From positions 1-32,139 of the forward strand of contig NZ_PNFB01000030.1 of assembly GCF_003347015.1 (NCBI RefSeq): a DNA stretch of 32,139 nucleotides. Direction: 5' to 3'. This stretch comes from Brachybacterium sp. YJGR34. GTDB lineage: Bacteria > Actinomycetota > Actinomycetes > Actinomycetales > Dermabacteraceae. The translations under genes and the position numbers were made by a program. The notes under the pieces are model-generated. The model ran no database searches, had not been told where the DNA came from, and saw nothing but the letters and a program-made list of their open reading frames with translations. Every line of letters begins with the position of its first letter. The stretch's first letter is position 1. This document shows, piece by piece, positions 9,312 to 15,646 of this stretch.

Positions 9312-9987
9312 GCACGAGATCGCGCGACGGGAGCCGACGGGTGGAGCCCCTCGGATCCTGGTCGTCGACAACTACGACAGCTTCGTCTACACGATCGTCG
9401 GCTACCTGCAGCAGATGGGCGCCGAGACGACCGTGGTGCGCAATGACGAGGTCCCCCTGACCGCGGAGGAGACGGTGGACCTCGACGGCGTGGACGGCGT
9501 GCTGGTCTCCCCCGGACCGGGCAATCCGAGCACGGCGGGGCGCAGCCTCGAGGTGATCGGACGCTGCGCCGAGGCACGGGTGCCGATGCTCGGGGTGTGC
9601 CTGGGCCATCAGGCCCTGGGCCAGTTCTTCGGCGCCACGGTGGATCACGCCCCGCAGCTCATGCACGGGCGCACCAGCGAGCTCACCCACGATGGCCGCA
9701 GCGTCTTCGCCGGCGCGCCCTCGCCGATGATCGCCACCCGCTACCACTCGCTGACGGTGGTGCCCGAGACCATCCCCGCAGTGCTCGAGGTGACCGCCCG
9801 CACCGCCGACGGCATGGTGATGGGCCTGGCCCACCGCGAGCTGCCGCTGCACGGCGTGCAGTTCCATCCAGAGTCGGTGCTCACCGAGAACGGGCACCTG
9901 ATGCTCGCGCGCTTCCTCGAGCTGTGCGACGGCCGGGACGCGCTCGTGCGCGCCGAGGGGCTGAAGCCCCTCATGACCAGCGCCTGA
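9298..9987 (+). CDS. pabA: Class I glutamine amidotransferase, PabA/TrpG type
   Basis: This is the glutaminase subunit of aminodeoxychorismate or anthranilate synthase; it supplies ammonia from glutamine for p-aminobenzoate (folate) or anthranilate (tryptophan) synthesis. The 229 residues start with VDNYDSFVYT near residue 23, typical for the family. The nucleophile is Cys101 in GVCLGHQ, with His190 and Glu192 in QFHPES. I chose ATG 9298, which overlaps the pknB end by 14 nt; an in-frame upstream ATG at 9268 would only add an Arg-rich stretch. A gene of this kind next to pknB is a conserved actinobacterial arrangement. PabA and TrpG cannot be told apart reliably by eye, and no synthase subunit I lies nearby. 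Confidence 0.88.
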   Translation: MTGTEHEIARREPTGGAPRILVVDNYDSFVYTIVGYLQQMGAETTVVRNDEVPLTAEETVDLDGVDGVLVSPGPGNPSTAGRSLEVIGRCAEARVPMLGVCLGHQALGQFFGATVDHAPQLMHGRTSELTHDGRSVFAGAPSPMIATRYHSLTVVPETIPAVLEVTARTADGMVMGLAHRELPLHGVQFHPESVLTENGHLMLARFLELCDGRDALVRAEGLKPLMTSA

Positions 9988-10001
9988 GGCGAGCTCAGGC
10001 G
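9981..10001. terminator. Hairpin between convergent genes
   Basis: An 8-bp perfect inverted repeat (CGCCTGAG / CTCAGGCG, 5-nt loop) spans the stop codons of the convergent amidotransferase (TGA 9985-9987) and small membrane protein (stop 9995-9997). It has no T-run. It may act as a bidirectional transcript end. Confidence 0.5.
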
Positions 10002-10189
10002 GTCGCGGGATCCGGCGCCCCGCCGGGCTCCGGGGCGCCCACCAGCCCGTCGTTGAAGGGCATGAAGGGCGCGATCGCCGGGAACACCCAGGCGAACAGC
10101 ACCGCCACCACGGCGGCGAGCAGCACCAGGGCCACCAGGATCCGCACCCACAACGGCCCGGGCAGGCGGCGGAACAGCCAGGCGTACAT
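9995..10189 (-). CDS. Small membrane protein next to sortase E
   Basis: A 64-residue protein with a basic N terminus (MYAWLFRRLPGPLWVR), one or two hydrophobic helices (about 17-42), and a Pro/Ala/Asp-rich C-terminal tail. Its ATG overlaps the sortase stop by 1 nt on the same strand, so it is probably translated with the sortase and DUF881 protein. Small proteins of this look commonly follow class E sortase genes in Actinobacteria. I do not recognise a characterised function; membrane location is all that can be supported. Confidence 0.75.
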   Translation of the reverse strand: MYAWLFRRLPGPLWVRILVALVLLAAVVAVLFAWVFPAIAPFMPFNDGLVGAPEPGGAPDPATA

Positions 10190-10944
10190 CAGCCCTCCTC
10201 CCCACCGGCATCGGAGGAGCCCGCACCGGTGGCGAGCGCCTCGGGAATGCCGTCGTCACGATCGGTCCAATAGGCGAACTCCGCATGGACGATGTAGCGC
10301 TCCCGCGCGGAGTACATGGGATGGCAGGCAGTCAGCGTCATCATCCTCTCGGTGGGCTCGACTCCGGGCTCGCCGGGCGTGGGCGCGATGACCTCGATCT
10401 GGTCCGGCTGCACGACCAGCGACTCGGTGACCTCGTAGACGTAGAACGCCTCACTCGTCTCGACCACCACCGCATCCCCGGACTCCAGACGCGCGATGTC
10501 CTCGAACACCCTCCCGTAGGTGTTGCGATGGCCGGCCACCGAGAAGTTCCCCACCTGCCCCGGCAGGGCGGTCTCCGGATAGTGCCCGGCACCCTTGACG
10601 TTGAGGACCTCCTCGAGGCTGACGCCCTCGGCGAGCGGGAACTCCTCACGGTCGAAGGTCGGCACGTGCATCGTGCCCCAGACCATGTTCTCCCCCGGGA
10701 TCTCGGGCACCGGCGGCGGCCCCTCCTGCCGGGGCGCGATCCGCTCGGCATCGACCGCACCCCACTCCTGCTCGAGACCGTCCACGATCCCGCTCTGCTC
10801 CCGATCGGCGATGACGTCGGTCCACCACAGCTGCCACACCAGGAACAGCAGCAGCAGCGCACCGAGGGTCAGCAGCAGCTCGCCCAGGACACCGATCGCG
10901 GCGGCGCCGCGACGGGCGGGGGGACGGCGGTGCGAGGGGCTCAT
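10189..10944 (-). CDS. srtE: Class E sortase (transpeptidase)
   Basis: A membrane-anchored cysteine transpeptidase that attaches sorting-signal proteins to peptidoglycan; class E sortases generally prefer LAxTG motifs. The 251 residues have a cytoplasmic basic segment, a transmembrane helix (about 16-40), and an extracellular sortase barrel. Catalytic residues are visible: His139 in AGHRNTYG, Cys207 in TLTACHP, and Arg216 in ARERYIVHAEF. The motif before the cysteine reads TLTAC rather than the commoner TLTTC. The gene overlaps the upstream DUF881 gene by 4 nt and the downstream small membrane protein by 1 nt. No LPxTG/LAxTG substrate is encoded in the window. Confidence 0.9.
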   Translation of the reverse strand: MSPSHRRPPARRGAAAIGVLGELLLTLGALLLLFLVWQLWWTDVIADREQSGIVDGLEQEWGAVDAERIAPRQEGPPPVPEIPGENMVWGTMHVPTFDREEFPLAEGVSLEEVLNVKGAGHYPETALPGQVGNFSVAGHRNTYGRVFEDIARLESGDAVVVETSEAFYVYEVTESLVVQPDQIEVIAPTPGEPGVEPTERMMTLTACHPMYSARERYIVHAEFAYWTDRDDGIPEALATGAGSSDAGGEEG

Positions 10945-11681
10945 CCGGCGACCGCGACGTCGAGGGTCAGCGAGCCGTCGAAGGCGGGGAGCGTCGTCTC
11001 CTCGAGGGTCTCGACCCGCTCACCCAGGCCGACGTAGTCCACCCATTCCCGGTACACCTGGACCCCCTCAGCGCTCTCCATGGAGTCGGTCATCTCCTCC
11101 ACCGGTCCGATCACCGTGATGACGAACGGCGGCGAGTAGACGCGACCCTCGAGCAGCAGGGTGTTGCCGGCGCAGCGGAAGGCGCTGCCGTTCACGACGC
11201 GCTGGTCCTGGAGCATCATCGCCTCGGCGCCTCCGGCCCAGAGGGCGTTGATGTAGGCCTCGAGGTCCTGCTGGTGGACCACCAGGTCGTTCGGCTCGGT
11301 GCCCGGGATCGTGCCGAGGGCGCTGGTGGGCGCGTCGGTGAGGGTGATGCGCAGGGCCTCGCCGGAGACCTCGGAGAGGCCGACGGCGTCCGAGACCTCC
11401 TGGGTGCGCTCGGCGGTCACGACACCGGCGCCCTGCCCGCGCTGCTGCTCGATCTCCTCCCGTGCGCGCGTGTTCGCCTCGGTCAGCTCCTCGATCGTCC
11501 GACCGCGCTCGGCGAGCACGCCGGCCACGTCGGCGCTCTCGTCGCGGATCGAGCCGCCGCCGGCGATCCGGGCGGTGGTCGCGAACAGCACCCCGCACAG
11601 CACCATCACGAGGGCCACACCGAGGCGGCCCCGGCGGCGCGCGGAGGCCGCGGGGGCGGAGCGGGGGCCCTCGGCGTTCAT
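10941..11681 (-). CDS. DUF881 family membrane protein
   Basis: A 246-residue protein with an N-terminal transmembrane helix (about 21-40), a short predicted coiled coil (VLAERGRTIEELTEANTRAR, about 53-80), and the extracellular DUF881 domain with VHQQDLEAYINALWAGGAEAM and FRCAGNTLLLEGRVYSPPFVI. DUF881 proteins are common in Actinobacteria and Firmicutes and are often near division genes; no biochemical role is established. I chose ATG 11681 because GAGGAG ends 5 nt upstream; a GTG two codons earlier overlaps that site. It is the first gene of the minus-strand set ending in the sortase and small membrane protein, and is divergent from crgA. Confidence 0.88.
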   Translation of the reverse strand: MNAEGPRSAPAASARRRGRLGVALVMVLCGVLFATTARIAGGGSIRDESADVAGVLAERGRTIEELTEANTRAREEIEQQRGQGAGVVTAERTQEVSDAVGLSEVSGEALRITLTDAPTSALGTIPGTEPNDLVVHQQDLEAYINALWAGGAEAMMLQDQRVVNGSAFRCAGNTLLLEGRVYSPPFVITVIGPVEEMTDSMESAEGVQVYREWVDYVGLGERVETLEETTLPAFDGSLTLDVAVAG

Positions 11682-11796
11682 GGTCACTCCTCACTTCGCA
11701 CGCTCGGTCGACGCCCATTACCCTAGGCCAAGGTCCGCGCCTGCGGGCCCGTGCGGCACGGTCGCACGTCCGGCCACGTCGAGGGAGCACCGTTTC
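11682..11796. promoter_or_regulatory. Divergent promoter region, DUF881 operon / crgA
   Basis: This 115-bp gap separates divergent genes. On the plus strand TTCGCA (11695-11700), an 18-bp spacer and TACCCT (11719-11724) could serve crgA. On the minus strand TAGGGT (11725-11720) could be the -10 for the DUF881 operon, but I see no clear -35. GAGGGAG near 11781-11787 is the crgA ribosome binding site. Assignment is by pattern only. Confidence 0.35.
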
Positions 11797-12330
11797 ATGG
11801 CCAGGAGCAGGAAGAAGTCGTCCACCGGGGCGGCGTCGAGCGCGAAGGCCGCTGCCGAGAAGGCCACCGACGAGACGGCGTCGGAGGCCACGGCGGAGGA
11901 CCAGGACGCGGCCGACTCCTCCGACCCGAACTCGGCGACCGAGCCTGCGGACGAGACGTCCGGGGCCCGCCCCTCCGGCAAGGATGCCGCGCCCTCGTCG
12001 GGGCGCCGGGCGAAGCGCCCGGGAGGCTCCACCGCGCCCGCCGGCGGCGAGGTCTCCGAGAAGGCGAAGGACTCCACCCGCGCCTCCTCGGTGAAGCGGA
12101 CCGCCGCGGCCGAGACCTCCCGCAGCACCGGACGGCGCGTCGCGGCCGCCGGGCAGAATCCTCCCTGGCTGGCCCCCACCGCCGTGGTGTTCCTGATCCT
12201 GGGCCTGCTCTATCTGGTCACCTACTACCTCTCCAGCGGCCAGCTGCCGCTGCCGATCGGCGACTGGAACCTCGCGGTGGGCTTCGGCGTGCTGATGGTC
12301 GGCGGCGGCATGCTCATGTTCTGGAAGTAG
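11797..12330 (+). CDS. crgA: CrgA cell-division protein with long N-terminal extension
   Basis: CrgA is a small septal membrane protein that interacts with FtsZ, FtsQ, FtsI and CwsA in mycobacteria and restrains Z-ring assembly in Streptomyces. The C-terminal about 60 residues are the CrgA core: two transmembrane helices (about 127-147 and 155-175) with NPPWLAPTAVVFLILGLLYLVTYY as separate pieces of the family pattern, LPIGDWNLAVGFG, and the GGGMLMFWK ending. Ahead of it lies a roughly 115-residue disordered region rich in Ala, Ser, Glu and Lys. The family is usually about 80-95 residues, so this 177-residue version is about double. The ATG at 11797 has a good GAGGGAG site, and no better internal start is evident. 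Confidence 0.85.
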   Translation: MARSRKKSSTGAASSAKAAAEKATDETASEATAEDQDAADSSDPNSATEPADETSGARPSGKDAAPSSGRRAKRPGGSTAPAGGEVSEKAKDSTRASSVKRTAAAETSRSTGRRVAAAGQNPPWLAPTAVVFLILGLLYLVTYYLSSGQLPLPIGDWNLAVGFGVLMVGGGMLMFWK

Positions 12331-12359
12331 CCAGGCATCCCGCCGCCCTCGGCGGCACC

Positions 12360-12387
12360 GCGCGATGGGGAGTCCTCCCCACCGCGC
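12360..12387 (+). terminator. Hairpin downstream of crgA
   Basis: A 12-bp stem with one mismatch (12360-12371 with 12376-12387, 4-nt loop) lies 30 nt after the crgA stop. A smaller GCCGCC/GGCGGC hairpin (12342-12356) precedes it. There is no T-run, as is common in high-GC actinobacterial terminators. Confidence 0.5.
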
Positions 12388-12399
12388 GCTCGCCCCTGC

Positions 12400-12417
12400 C
12401 CGGGTAGGCTCACCTGC
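12400..12417 (+). promoter_or_regulatory. Possible -10 for the lppM-like gene
   Basis: TAGGCT at 12405-12410 fits an actinobacterial -10 about 65 nt upstream of the lipoprotein start. No convincing -35 is visible, so this is weak. Confidence 0.3.
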
Positions 12418-12475
12418 ACGTGCGCTGGACCCGGCGCCGTGGCCAGAAGTCAGCGGACGACACGACGGGGGACCC

Positions 12476-13408
12476 ATGAACAGCATCTCGACACGGCGCA
12501 GGATCGCCGCCCTTCTCCTACTGCCCTTCGTGCTGGTCCTGGCCGGGTGCGGGAAGTTCCACGCCCAGTTCGACATCCAGGACGCCGACACCATCGACGT
12601 CAGCTACGACCTCGCGATCGACACCATGTACCTCGAGGGCCTCTACAGCTCCGCCGAGGAGTTCTGCACCGACATGGAGGGCGAGATCGGCGTGGCGGGC
12701 GAGATGGCCCCCAGCGTCGAGCCGTACGAGGAGGACGGCCGTTTCGGCTGCCTCGTCACCGGCGTGATCACCAGCGAGAACTTCGACAGCACCCTCTCGC
12801 TCACCGAGGAGGACGGGGAGTACCACCTCGTCATCACCGCAGAGGAGGCTGCCGCGGGCGACGTCACCGGCGGCGAGCTCGGGCTCGACATCGACTTCCA
12901 GATGGCCTTCACCTTCCCCGGCGAGATCCTCGAGGCGCCGGGCGGCCAGATCGACGGCAACACCGTCACCTACACCGACCTCGCCGAGTTCACCGCCAAC
13001 GGCGTCGACATCCGTGCCGACGCCAACAGCTTCCCCTGGATCATCGTGATCGTCGTGGTGCTGGTGCTGGGCTTCCTGCTGCTGCTCCTGCTCGCCGCGG
13101 TGGCCTTCTTCGTGATCCGCAGCCGTCAGAAGAAGAACAGCGGCTCCGGACCGACGGGCGGGACCCCCGGCGGCTACGCCGGCGCCGCGCCTGCCGCCGC
13201 TCCCCAGGGCCAGCAGTGGGGCCAGGCGACCCCTCCGCCACCGGCCGCACCCCAGCAGGGCGGCCCGCAGTGGGGCCAGGCCTCCCCGCCGCCGCCCGCG
13301 CCCCCGCAGCAGGGCGGTCAGCCGCCGGTTCCGCCGCAGCAGGGCGGTCAGCAGTGGGGCCAGCCGCCGCAGCAGGGCGGTCAGCCGCCGCAGAATCCGG
13401 GCTGGTGA
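12476..13408 (+). CDS. LppM-like (DUF3153) lipoprotein with C-terminal membrane helix
   Basis: A 310-residue predicted lipoprotein. The signal peptide has an RRR n-region, a hydrophobic stretch, and a lipobox LAGC with lipidated Cys25. The following domain (about 27-190) matches the LppM pattern (FDIQDADTIDVSYDLAID...), then a transmembrane helix (about 183-212) and a Gly/Pro/Gln-rich cytoplasmic tail with repeated QQGGQ/QWGQ units. Mycobacterial LppM affects phagocytosis and mannosylated surface lipids; no role can be transferred with confidence. Both a lipid anchor and a transmembrane helix are predicted, as in other LppM-like proteins. It is transcribed alone between crgA and the tRNA gene. 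Confidence 0.78.
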   Translation: MNSISTRRRIAALLLLPFVLVLAGCGKFHAQFDIQDADTIDVSYDLAIDTMYLEGLYSSAEEFCTDMEGEIGVAGEMAPSVEPYEEDGRFGCLVTGVITSENFDSTLSLTEEDGEYHLVITAEEAAAGDVTGGELGLDIDFQMAFTFPGEILEAPGGQIDGNTVTYTDLAEFTANGVDIRADANSFPWIIVIVVVLVLGFLLLLLLAAVAFFVIRSRQKKNSGSGPTGGTPGGYAGAAPAAAPQGQQWGQATPPPPAAPQQGGPQWGQASPPPPAPPQQGGQPPVPPQQGGQQWGQPPQQGGQPPQNPGW

Positions 13409-13460
13409 GCCGGGCCGGCGATCCGATCAGGGGCGTGTGAGCAGCGTCATGGCTCCAGGA

Positions 13461-13490
13461 TTGGCGCCCCCCTGGGAGCATCTGTAGACT
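13461..13490 (+). promoter_or_regulatory. Predicted promoter of tRNA-Arg
   Basis: TTGGCG (13461-13466), an 18-bp spacer and TAGACT (13485-13490) form a plausible sigma-70-type promoter. The predicted start near 13497 is about 17 nt upstream of the tRNA 5' end. It lies in host DNA, outside the prophage. Confidence 0.55.
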
Positions 13491-13513
13491 TCCAGAGGTC
13501 GGTTCGCCGGCAA

Positions 13514-13586
13514 GCGCCCGTAGCTTAACGGATAGAGCATCTGACTACGGATCAGAAGGTTGGGGGTTCGAATCCCTCCGGGCGCA
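13514..13586 (+). tRNA. tRNA-Arg(ACG); prophage integration site
   Basis: A full cloverleaf can be drawn. The acceptor stem pairs GCGCCCG with CGGGCGC, the D-arm is GCTT/GAGC, the anticodon stem TCTGA/TCAGA encloses CTACGGA with anticodon ACG, and the T-arm contains GGTTCGAATCC. The discriminator is A, and CCA is not encoded. The first 38 bases before the anticodon-stem 3' strand plus base 39 are host-only, and everything from 13553 lies in the 36-bp att core, so integration regenerates an intact tRNA at attL. Base 39 (T13552) also supplies the last base of the prophage repressor stop codon on the other strand. Confidence 0.97.
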
Positions 13587-13854
13587 CATCTCCCGAGGCC
13601 CCGTCACCACCAGGTGACGGGGCCTCTCCCGTTTCGATCCACTGCAGCGGCACGCCCGTCGCCATGGCCCACGCCATGATCACGGCGCGGCGCGGCTCAA
13701 CGGTGCCCCGCTCCGCGTTGCTGATCGTCCCCCTCGACACCCCGAGGCGCTGCCCGAGCGAGGTCTGATCAAGTCCGGCGACCTCGCGCGCTTTGCGCAG
13801 TCGGTCCGCCCTGGTCCATGTCGGGATGTGCCCGATACCCACGTCGATCGTCAT
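13552..13854 (-). CDS. XRE-family immunity repressor, lysogenic (short) form
   Basis: A 100-residue DNA-binding protein with an XRE/HTH_3 domain (about 16-70: ADRLRKAREVAG, then TSLGQRLGVSRGTISNAERG), followed by MAWAMATGVPLQWIETG, a pattern common in actinophage repressors. The last 11 residues are encoded by the att core. The TGA stop (13552-13554) uses host base T13552. In the circular phage that base is C (31975), the stop becomes TGG, and the frame continues 20 codons to a TGA at 31915-31917, giving about 120 residues ending LTLAGAAAAA. I chose ATG 13854, which sits where a leaderless transcript would start; GTG 13860 is an alternative. Role: repression of lytic promoters (family knowledge); the length switch is read from sequence. 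Confidence 0.93.
   Translation of the reverse strand: MTIDVGIGHIPTWTRADRLRKAREVAGLDQTSLGQRLGVSRGTISNAERGTVEPRRAVIMAWAMATGVPLQWIETGEAPSPGGDGASGDVRPEGFEPPTF
13553..13588. repeat. attL core (36-bp direct repeat)
   Basis: Identical to 31976-32011. It begins inside the anticodon stem 3' strand of tRNA-Arg and ends 2 bases past the discriminator. The flanking bases differ on both sides (T versus C on the left, T versus G on the right), which fixes the limits. On the minus strand it encodes the last 11 residues of the lysogenic repressor (VRPEGFEPPTF) plus two bases of the stop. Confidence 0.97.
13595..13626 (+). terminator. Strong hairpin after tRNA-Arg, inside the repressor gene
   Basis: A perfect 14-bp stem (13595-13608 with 13613-13626) and ACCA loop start 8 nt after the tRNA 3' end. 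TCCCGTTT follows on the plus strand, so it resembles an intrinsic terminator for the tRNA transcript. It is phage DNA and at the same time encodes the Gly/Pro/Ser-rich linker of the minus-strand repressor. On the minus strand no T-run follows it. Confidence 0.65.
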
Positions 13855-13945
13855 ATGCACAATCTAGATCCATAGACCGACATTCCGCTAGACCTGTGCG
13901 CGTCGCTTGCATTTGCGCAACGCCTGTGCCTAAGTTGTGCACATG
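13852..13945. promoter_or_regulatory. Divergent repressor / early promoters with mirrored start sites
   Basis: An 11-bp inverted repeat with one mismatch (13852-13862 and 13935-13945; TTGTGCAYATG read outward) covers both start codons. Rightward: TTGCAT (13907-13912), 18 bp, TAAGTT (13931-13936), then 6 nt to ATG 13943. Leftward: TAGATT (13866-13861), then 6 nt to ATG 13854, with no clear -35. Both transcripts would start at or next to the ATG, so both are predicted leaderless. A TTGCGCAA palindrome (13913-13920) lies in the rightward spacer and could be an operator. Confidence 0.6.
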
Positions 13946-14134
13946 CAAGCGCTCATCCCCCCTCACCTCGCCGCCGAGCGGCTCGGTGTCTCGAGGAACA
14001 CGATCCTCAACATGGCCCGCGACGGCCGCCTGACGCCCGTCGCCAAGGTCGAGGGCCGTCTCGGCGCGTACCTGTTCGATGAGGAGCAGATCGACCGCCT
14101 GGCCGCTGAGCGCGCTGCCGAGGTCGCGCGATGA
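13943..14134 (+). CDS. Small HTH protein, Cro- or excisionase-like
   Basis: A 63-residue protein with a winged-helix, HTH_17/MerR-like fold: PPHLAAERLGVSRNTILNMARDGRLTPVAKV, then the wing GAYLFDEEQIDRLAAERAAE. This is the pattern of phage excisionases and of small early regulators. It is the first rightward gene, divergent from the repressor across an 80-bp control region, where a Cro or Xis would be expected. In BPs-type phages the gene at this position is a cro-like regulator; which role applies here is open. GTG 13937 is an alternative start, but ATG 13943 fits a leaderless mRNA. The next gene overlaps by 4 nt. Confidence 0.8.
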   Translation: MQALIPPHLAAERLGVSRNTILNMARDGRLTPVAKVEGRLGAYLFDEEQIDRLAAERAAEVAR

Positions 14135-14241
14135 GCGCCTACGAGGTCGAGACCCTGCTCGCCACCGGCCTGCTCACCTTCGCCGGCCTCGCCACCCTCT
14201 ACGCGCTCCCCTCGTGGATCGTCCGCCGGTGCGCACGATGA
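14131..14241 (+). CDS. 36-residue membrane protein
   Basis: A short frame (MSAYEVETLLATGLLTFAGL...) with one transmembrane helix (about 8-30) and a basic C terminus (VRRCAR). It overlaps the previous gene by 4 nt (ATGA) and the next gene also by 4 nt, which supports real translation despite its size. Function is unknown; small early membrane proteins in prophages are sometimes exclusion factors, but nothing here shows that. Confidence 0.6.
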   Translation: MSAYEVETLLATGLLTFAGLATLYALPSWIVRRCAR

Positions 14242-14495
14242 CCGCGCCCGCCATGACGCCCTCGCGCATCGCGCAGTACCGCGCCGCCCGCATCGCCGCC
14301 GTCAAGGCCGCACAGCGCGCACACCGCGACCGCGCCGAGGCACGGTTCGAGGACTTCGAGTTCATGCTCTCCACCGGCGAGACCCTCGAGCGCGCACTGC
14401 GCCGCCTCGGCTGCACCCGCACCGCCCTGTTCAAGTGCGCCCAGCGCTACGACCGCCACGACATCGTGCAGCTCATCACCGAGGCCACGCGATGA
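14238..14495 (+). CDS. Early hypothetical protein with C-terminal HTH-like segment
   Basis: An 85-residue basic protein. The N-terminal half is an Ala/Arg-rich helix (about 8-40). The C-terminal half (STGETLERALRRLGCTRTALFKC, about 46-70) looks like a helix-turn-helix of the kind in small phage DNA-binding proteins. It overlaps both neighbours by 4 nt in the early operon. No family recognised; DNA binding is an inference from the pattern. The ATG at 14238 was chosen for its coupling to the previous stop. Confidence 0.7.
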   Translation: MTAPAMTPSRIAQYRAARIAAVKAAQRAHRDRAEARFEDFEFMLSTGETLERALRRLGCTRTALFKCAQRYDRHDIVQLITEATR

Positions 14496-14833
14496 GGGCA
14501 CTCGACGCGCACGAGGAGCCGGGCACCCCCGACTGGCCCCGCTACATCGCCGACCGCGCCCTCACCGGCGCGCTGCTCAAGTGCCCCTGCACGTGGGGCG
14601 CGTGCGGGCACTGCGAGGACGGCAACCACGACCGGTGCGCGTTCGTCCGCCTCGGCGGCACCGAGGCCTACCACCACGACAAGACGAACACCTGGCTCAC
14701 CAACGCCAAGCACTTCGCGCTCGCGCCCGTCTACGCCACCGGCACGCACGACTGGCGCTGCCAGTGCGACCGCGACGGACACCCCGGCGCACAGCCCCTA
14801 CAGCTCTCCCTGTTCGGCGAGGTGACCGCATGA
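14492..14833 (+). CDS. Cys/His-rich early hypothetical protein
   Basis: A 113-residue protein with a metal-binding look: CPCTWGACGHCEDGNHDRCAF at about residues 30-50 holds five Cys and two His, and WRCQCDRDGH near residue 88 adds two more Cys. Similar Cys-rich proteins occur in actinobacterial prophages and mobile regions. A zinc-binding fold is likely; the role is unknown. ATG 14492 overlaps the previous stop by 4 nt. It is the last gene before the 570-bp non-coding region, so the first early operon ends here. Confidence 0.72.
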   Translation: MRALDAHEEPGTPDWPRYIADRALTGALLKCPCTWGACGHCEDGNHDRCAFVRLGGTEAYHHDKTNTWLTNAKHFALAPVYATGTHDWRCQCDRDGHPGAQPLQLSLFGEVTA

Positions 14834-14865
14834 CGCCCACCTCCCGCGCCAACGCACCGCCGTAG

Positions 14866-15436
14866 CCCGGCACCGCGACAACTCCATAGCATCCCCGCGC
14901 ACTGAGCGGGGCGACAGCCCGGGACGAGACACCGGGACACGCACGGGCCGACTGCACAAGGGCCTAGGGGGGACGGCGCCCCTGATCAGGACAGCCGATG
15001 CCGAGTAGTGGGGGCGTTCCTGAGTAATAGAAGGCCGGGCCACCAGGAGCACGTGTGCAGAGCACGAGGGCGATCATCCCGCACCCCACTACATATGCCG
15101 CCCCGTGAGCACGCGAGTAATACCCGTAGCTCCACATGACGACCGATCGACCGATCGACCGACCGACCGAGGTCACCAGTCAGTGAGTCCCTCCAACAGG
15201 GGGGGGCCACTGTCTCCCTCACTCCCTCTCTTCCCTCCCTCCCAAGGTGGCGGGCCCCCGGCCCCCACAGCACCACCCAGAAGCCGCCGGATCACCCCTA
15301 CAACCCATCACCGACTGAACCACCCCCACGGCACCGGCCCACCAGCGCGAGGACCAGCAGCCCCGCCGGGGACGCCCACCGGAACCACCACACCAGACAG
15401 ACCACCGATCACGATCACAGAAAGGACCAGCAGCCG
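14866..15436. other. Repeat-rich non-coding region in the early block
   Basis: No convincing gene on either strand; frames here have poor codon use. It holds a CCCCGC/GCGGGG hairpin (14893-14911), a 9-bp inverted repeat GTAGTGGGG/CCCCACTAC (15005-15013 and 15084-15092), two GAGTAATA copies (15022-15029 and 15115-15122), a GAYC tetranucleotide tract (15141-15170), a G8 run near 15189, and a C/T-rich tract (about 15212-15243). In a phage without replication genes this is the best candidate for an origin or regulatory locus; that is inference. Confidence 0.6.
15141..15170. repeat. GACC/GATC tetranucleotide tandem repeat
   Basis: Seven and a half units of GAYC in the order GACC, GATC, GACC, GATC, then three GACC. 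It lies in non-coding DNA just upstream of a G8 run and a C/T-rich tract. Confidence 0.9.
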
Positions 15437-15646
15437 ATGACGAGCCGCCGCACCGCAGCCCCGATGACGACTCACCCCTGCCCCGTGCCCGGCTGCACCT
15501 ACCTCACCCGCCCCGACGGCCACTGCCGCCGCCTCGGCTGCCCCAACAGAGTCCCCGACGACATCATCCGCCCCGCCCGCGACGCCGCACTCGCCCACTG
15601 GCGCGACCTCCGCGCCCACACCACCAAGGAGACATCCCATGACTGA
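15437..15646 (+). CDS. Small zinc-finger-like protein
   Basis: A 69-residue protein with CPVPGCTYLTRPDGHCRRLGC at about residues 14-34, giving a likely four-Cys zinc site, and a basic N terminus. AAAGGA about 10 nt upstream is a plausible ribosome binding site, marking the start of a second early operon after the non-coding region. Its stop overlaps the next gene by 8 nt. Function unknown; nucleic-acid or protein binding is possible. Confidence 0.7.
   Translation: MTSRRTAAPMTTHPCPVPGCTYLTRPDGHCRRLGCPNRVPDDIIRPARDAALAHWRDLRAHTTKETSHD

Noticed and set aside
13595..13626. Hairpin as attenuator of the repressor-int transcript
   Set aside because: In the minus direction no T-run follows the stem, so intrinsic termination there is not supported; the plus direction fits better.
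14830..14865. 11-codon frame after the Cys-rich gene (MTPTSRANAPP)
   Set aside because: It overlaps the previous stop in ATGA fashion but is too short and featureless to call a gene.
14986..15276. Minus-strand frames in the 570-bp early gap
   Set aside because: Composition is unlike neighbouring proteins (Trp, Cys and Arg rich), no ribosome binding site, and they run through simple repeats.
14866..15436. CRISPR array
   Set aside because: Repeats are short, simple and not regularly spaced with unique spacers; no cas genes in the window.
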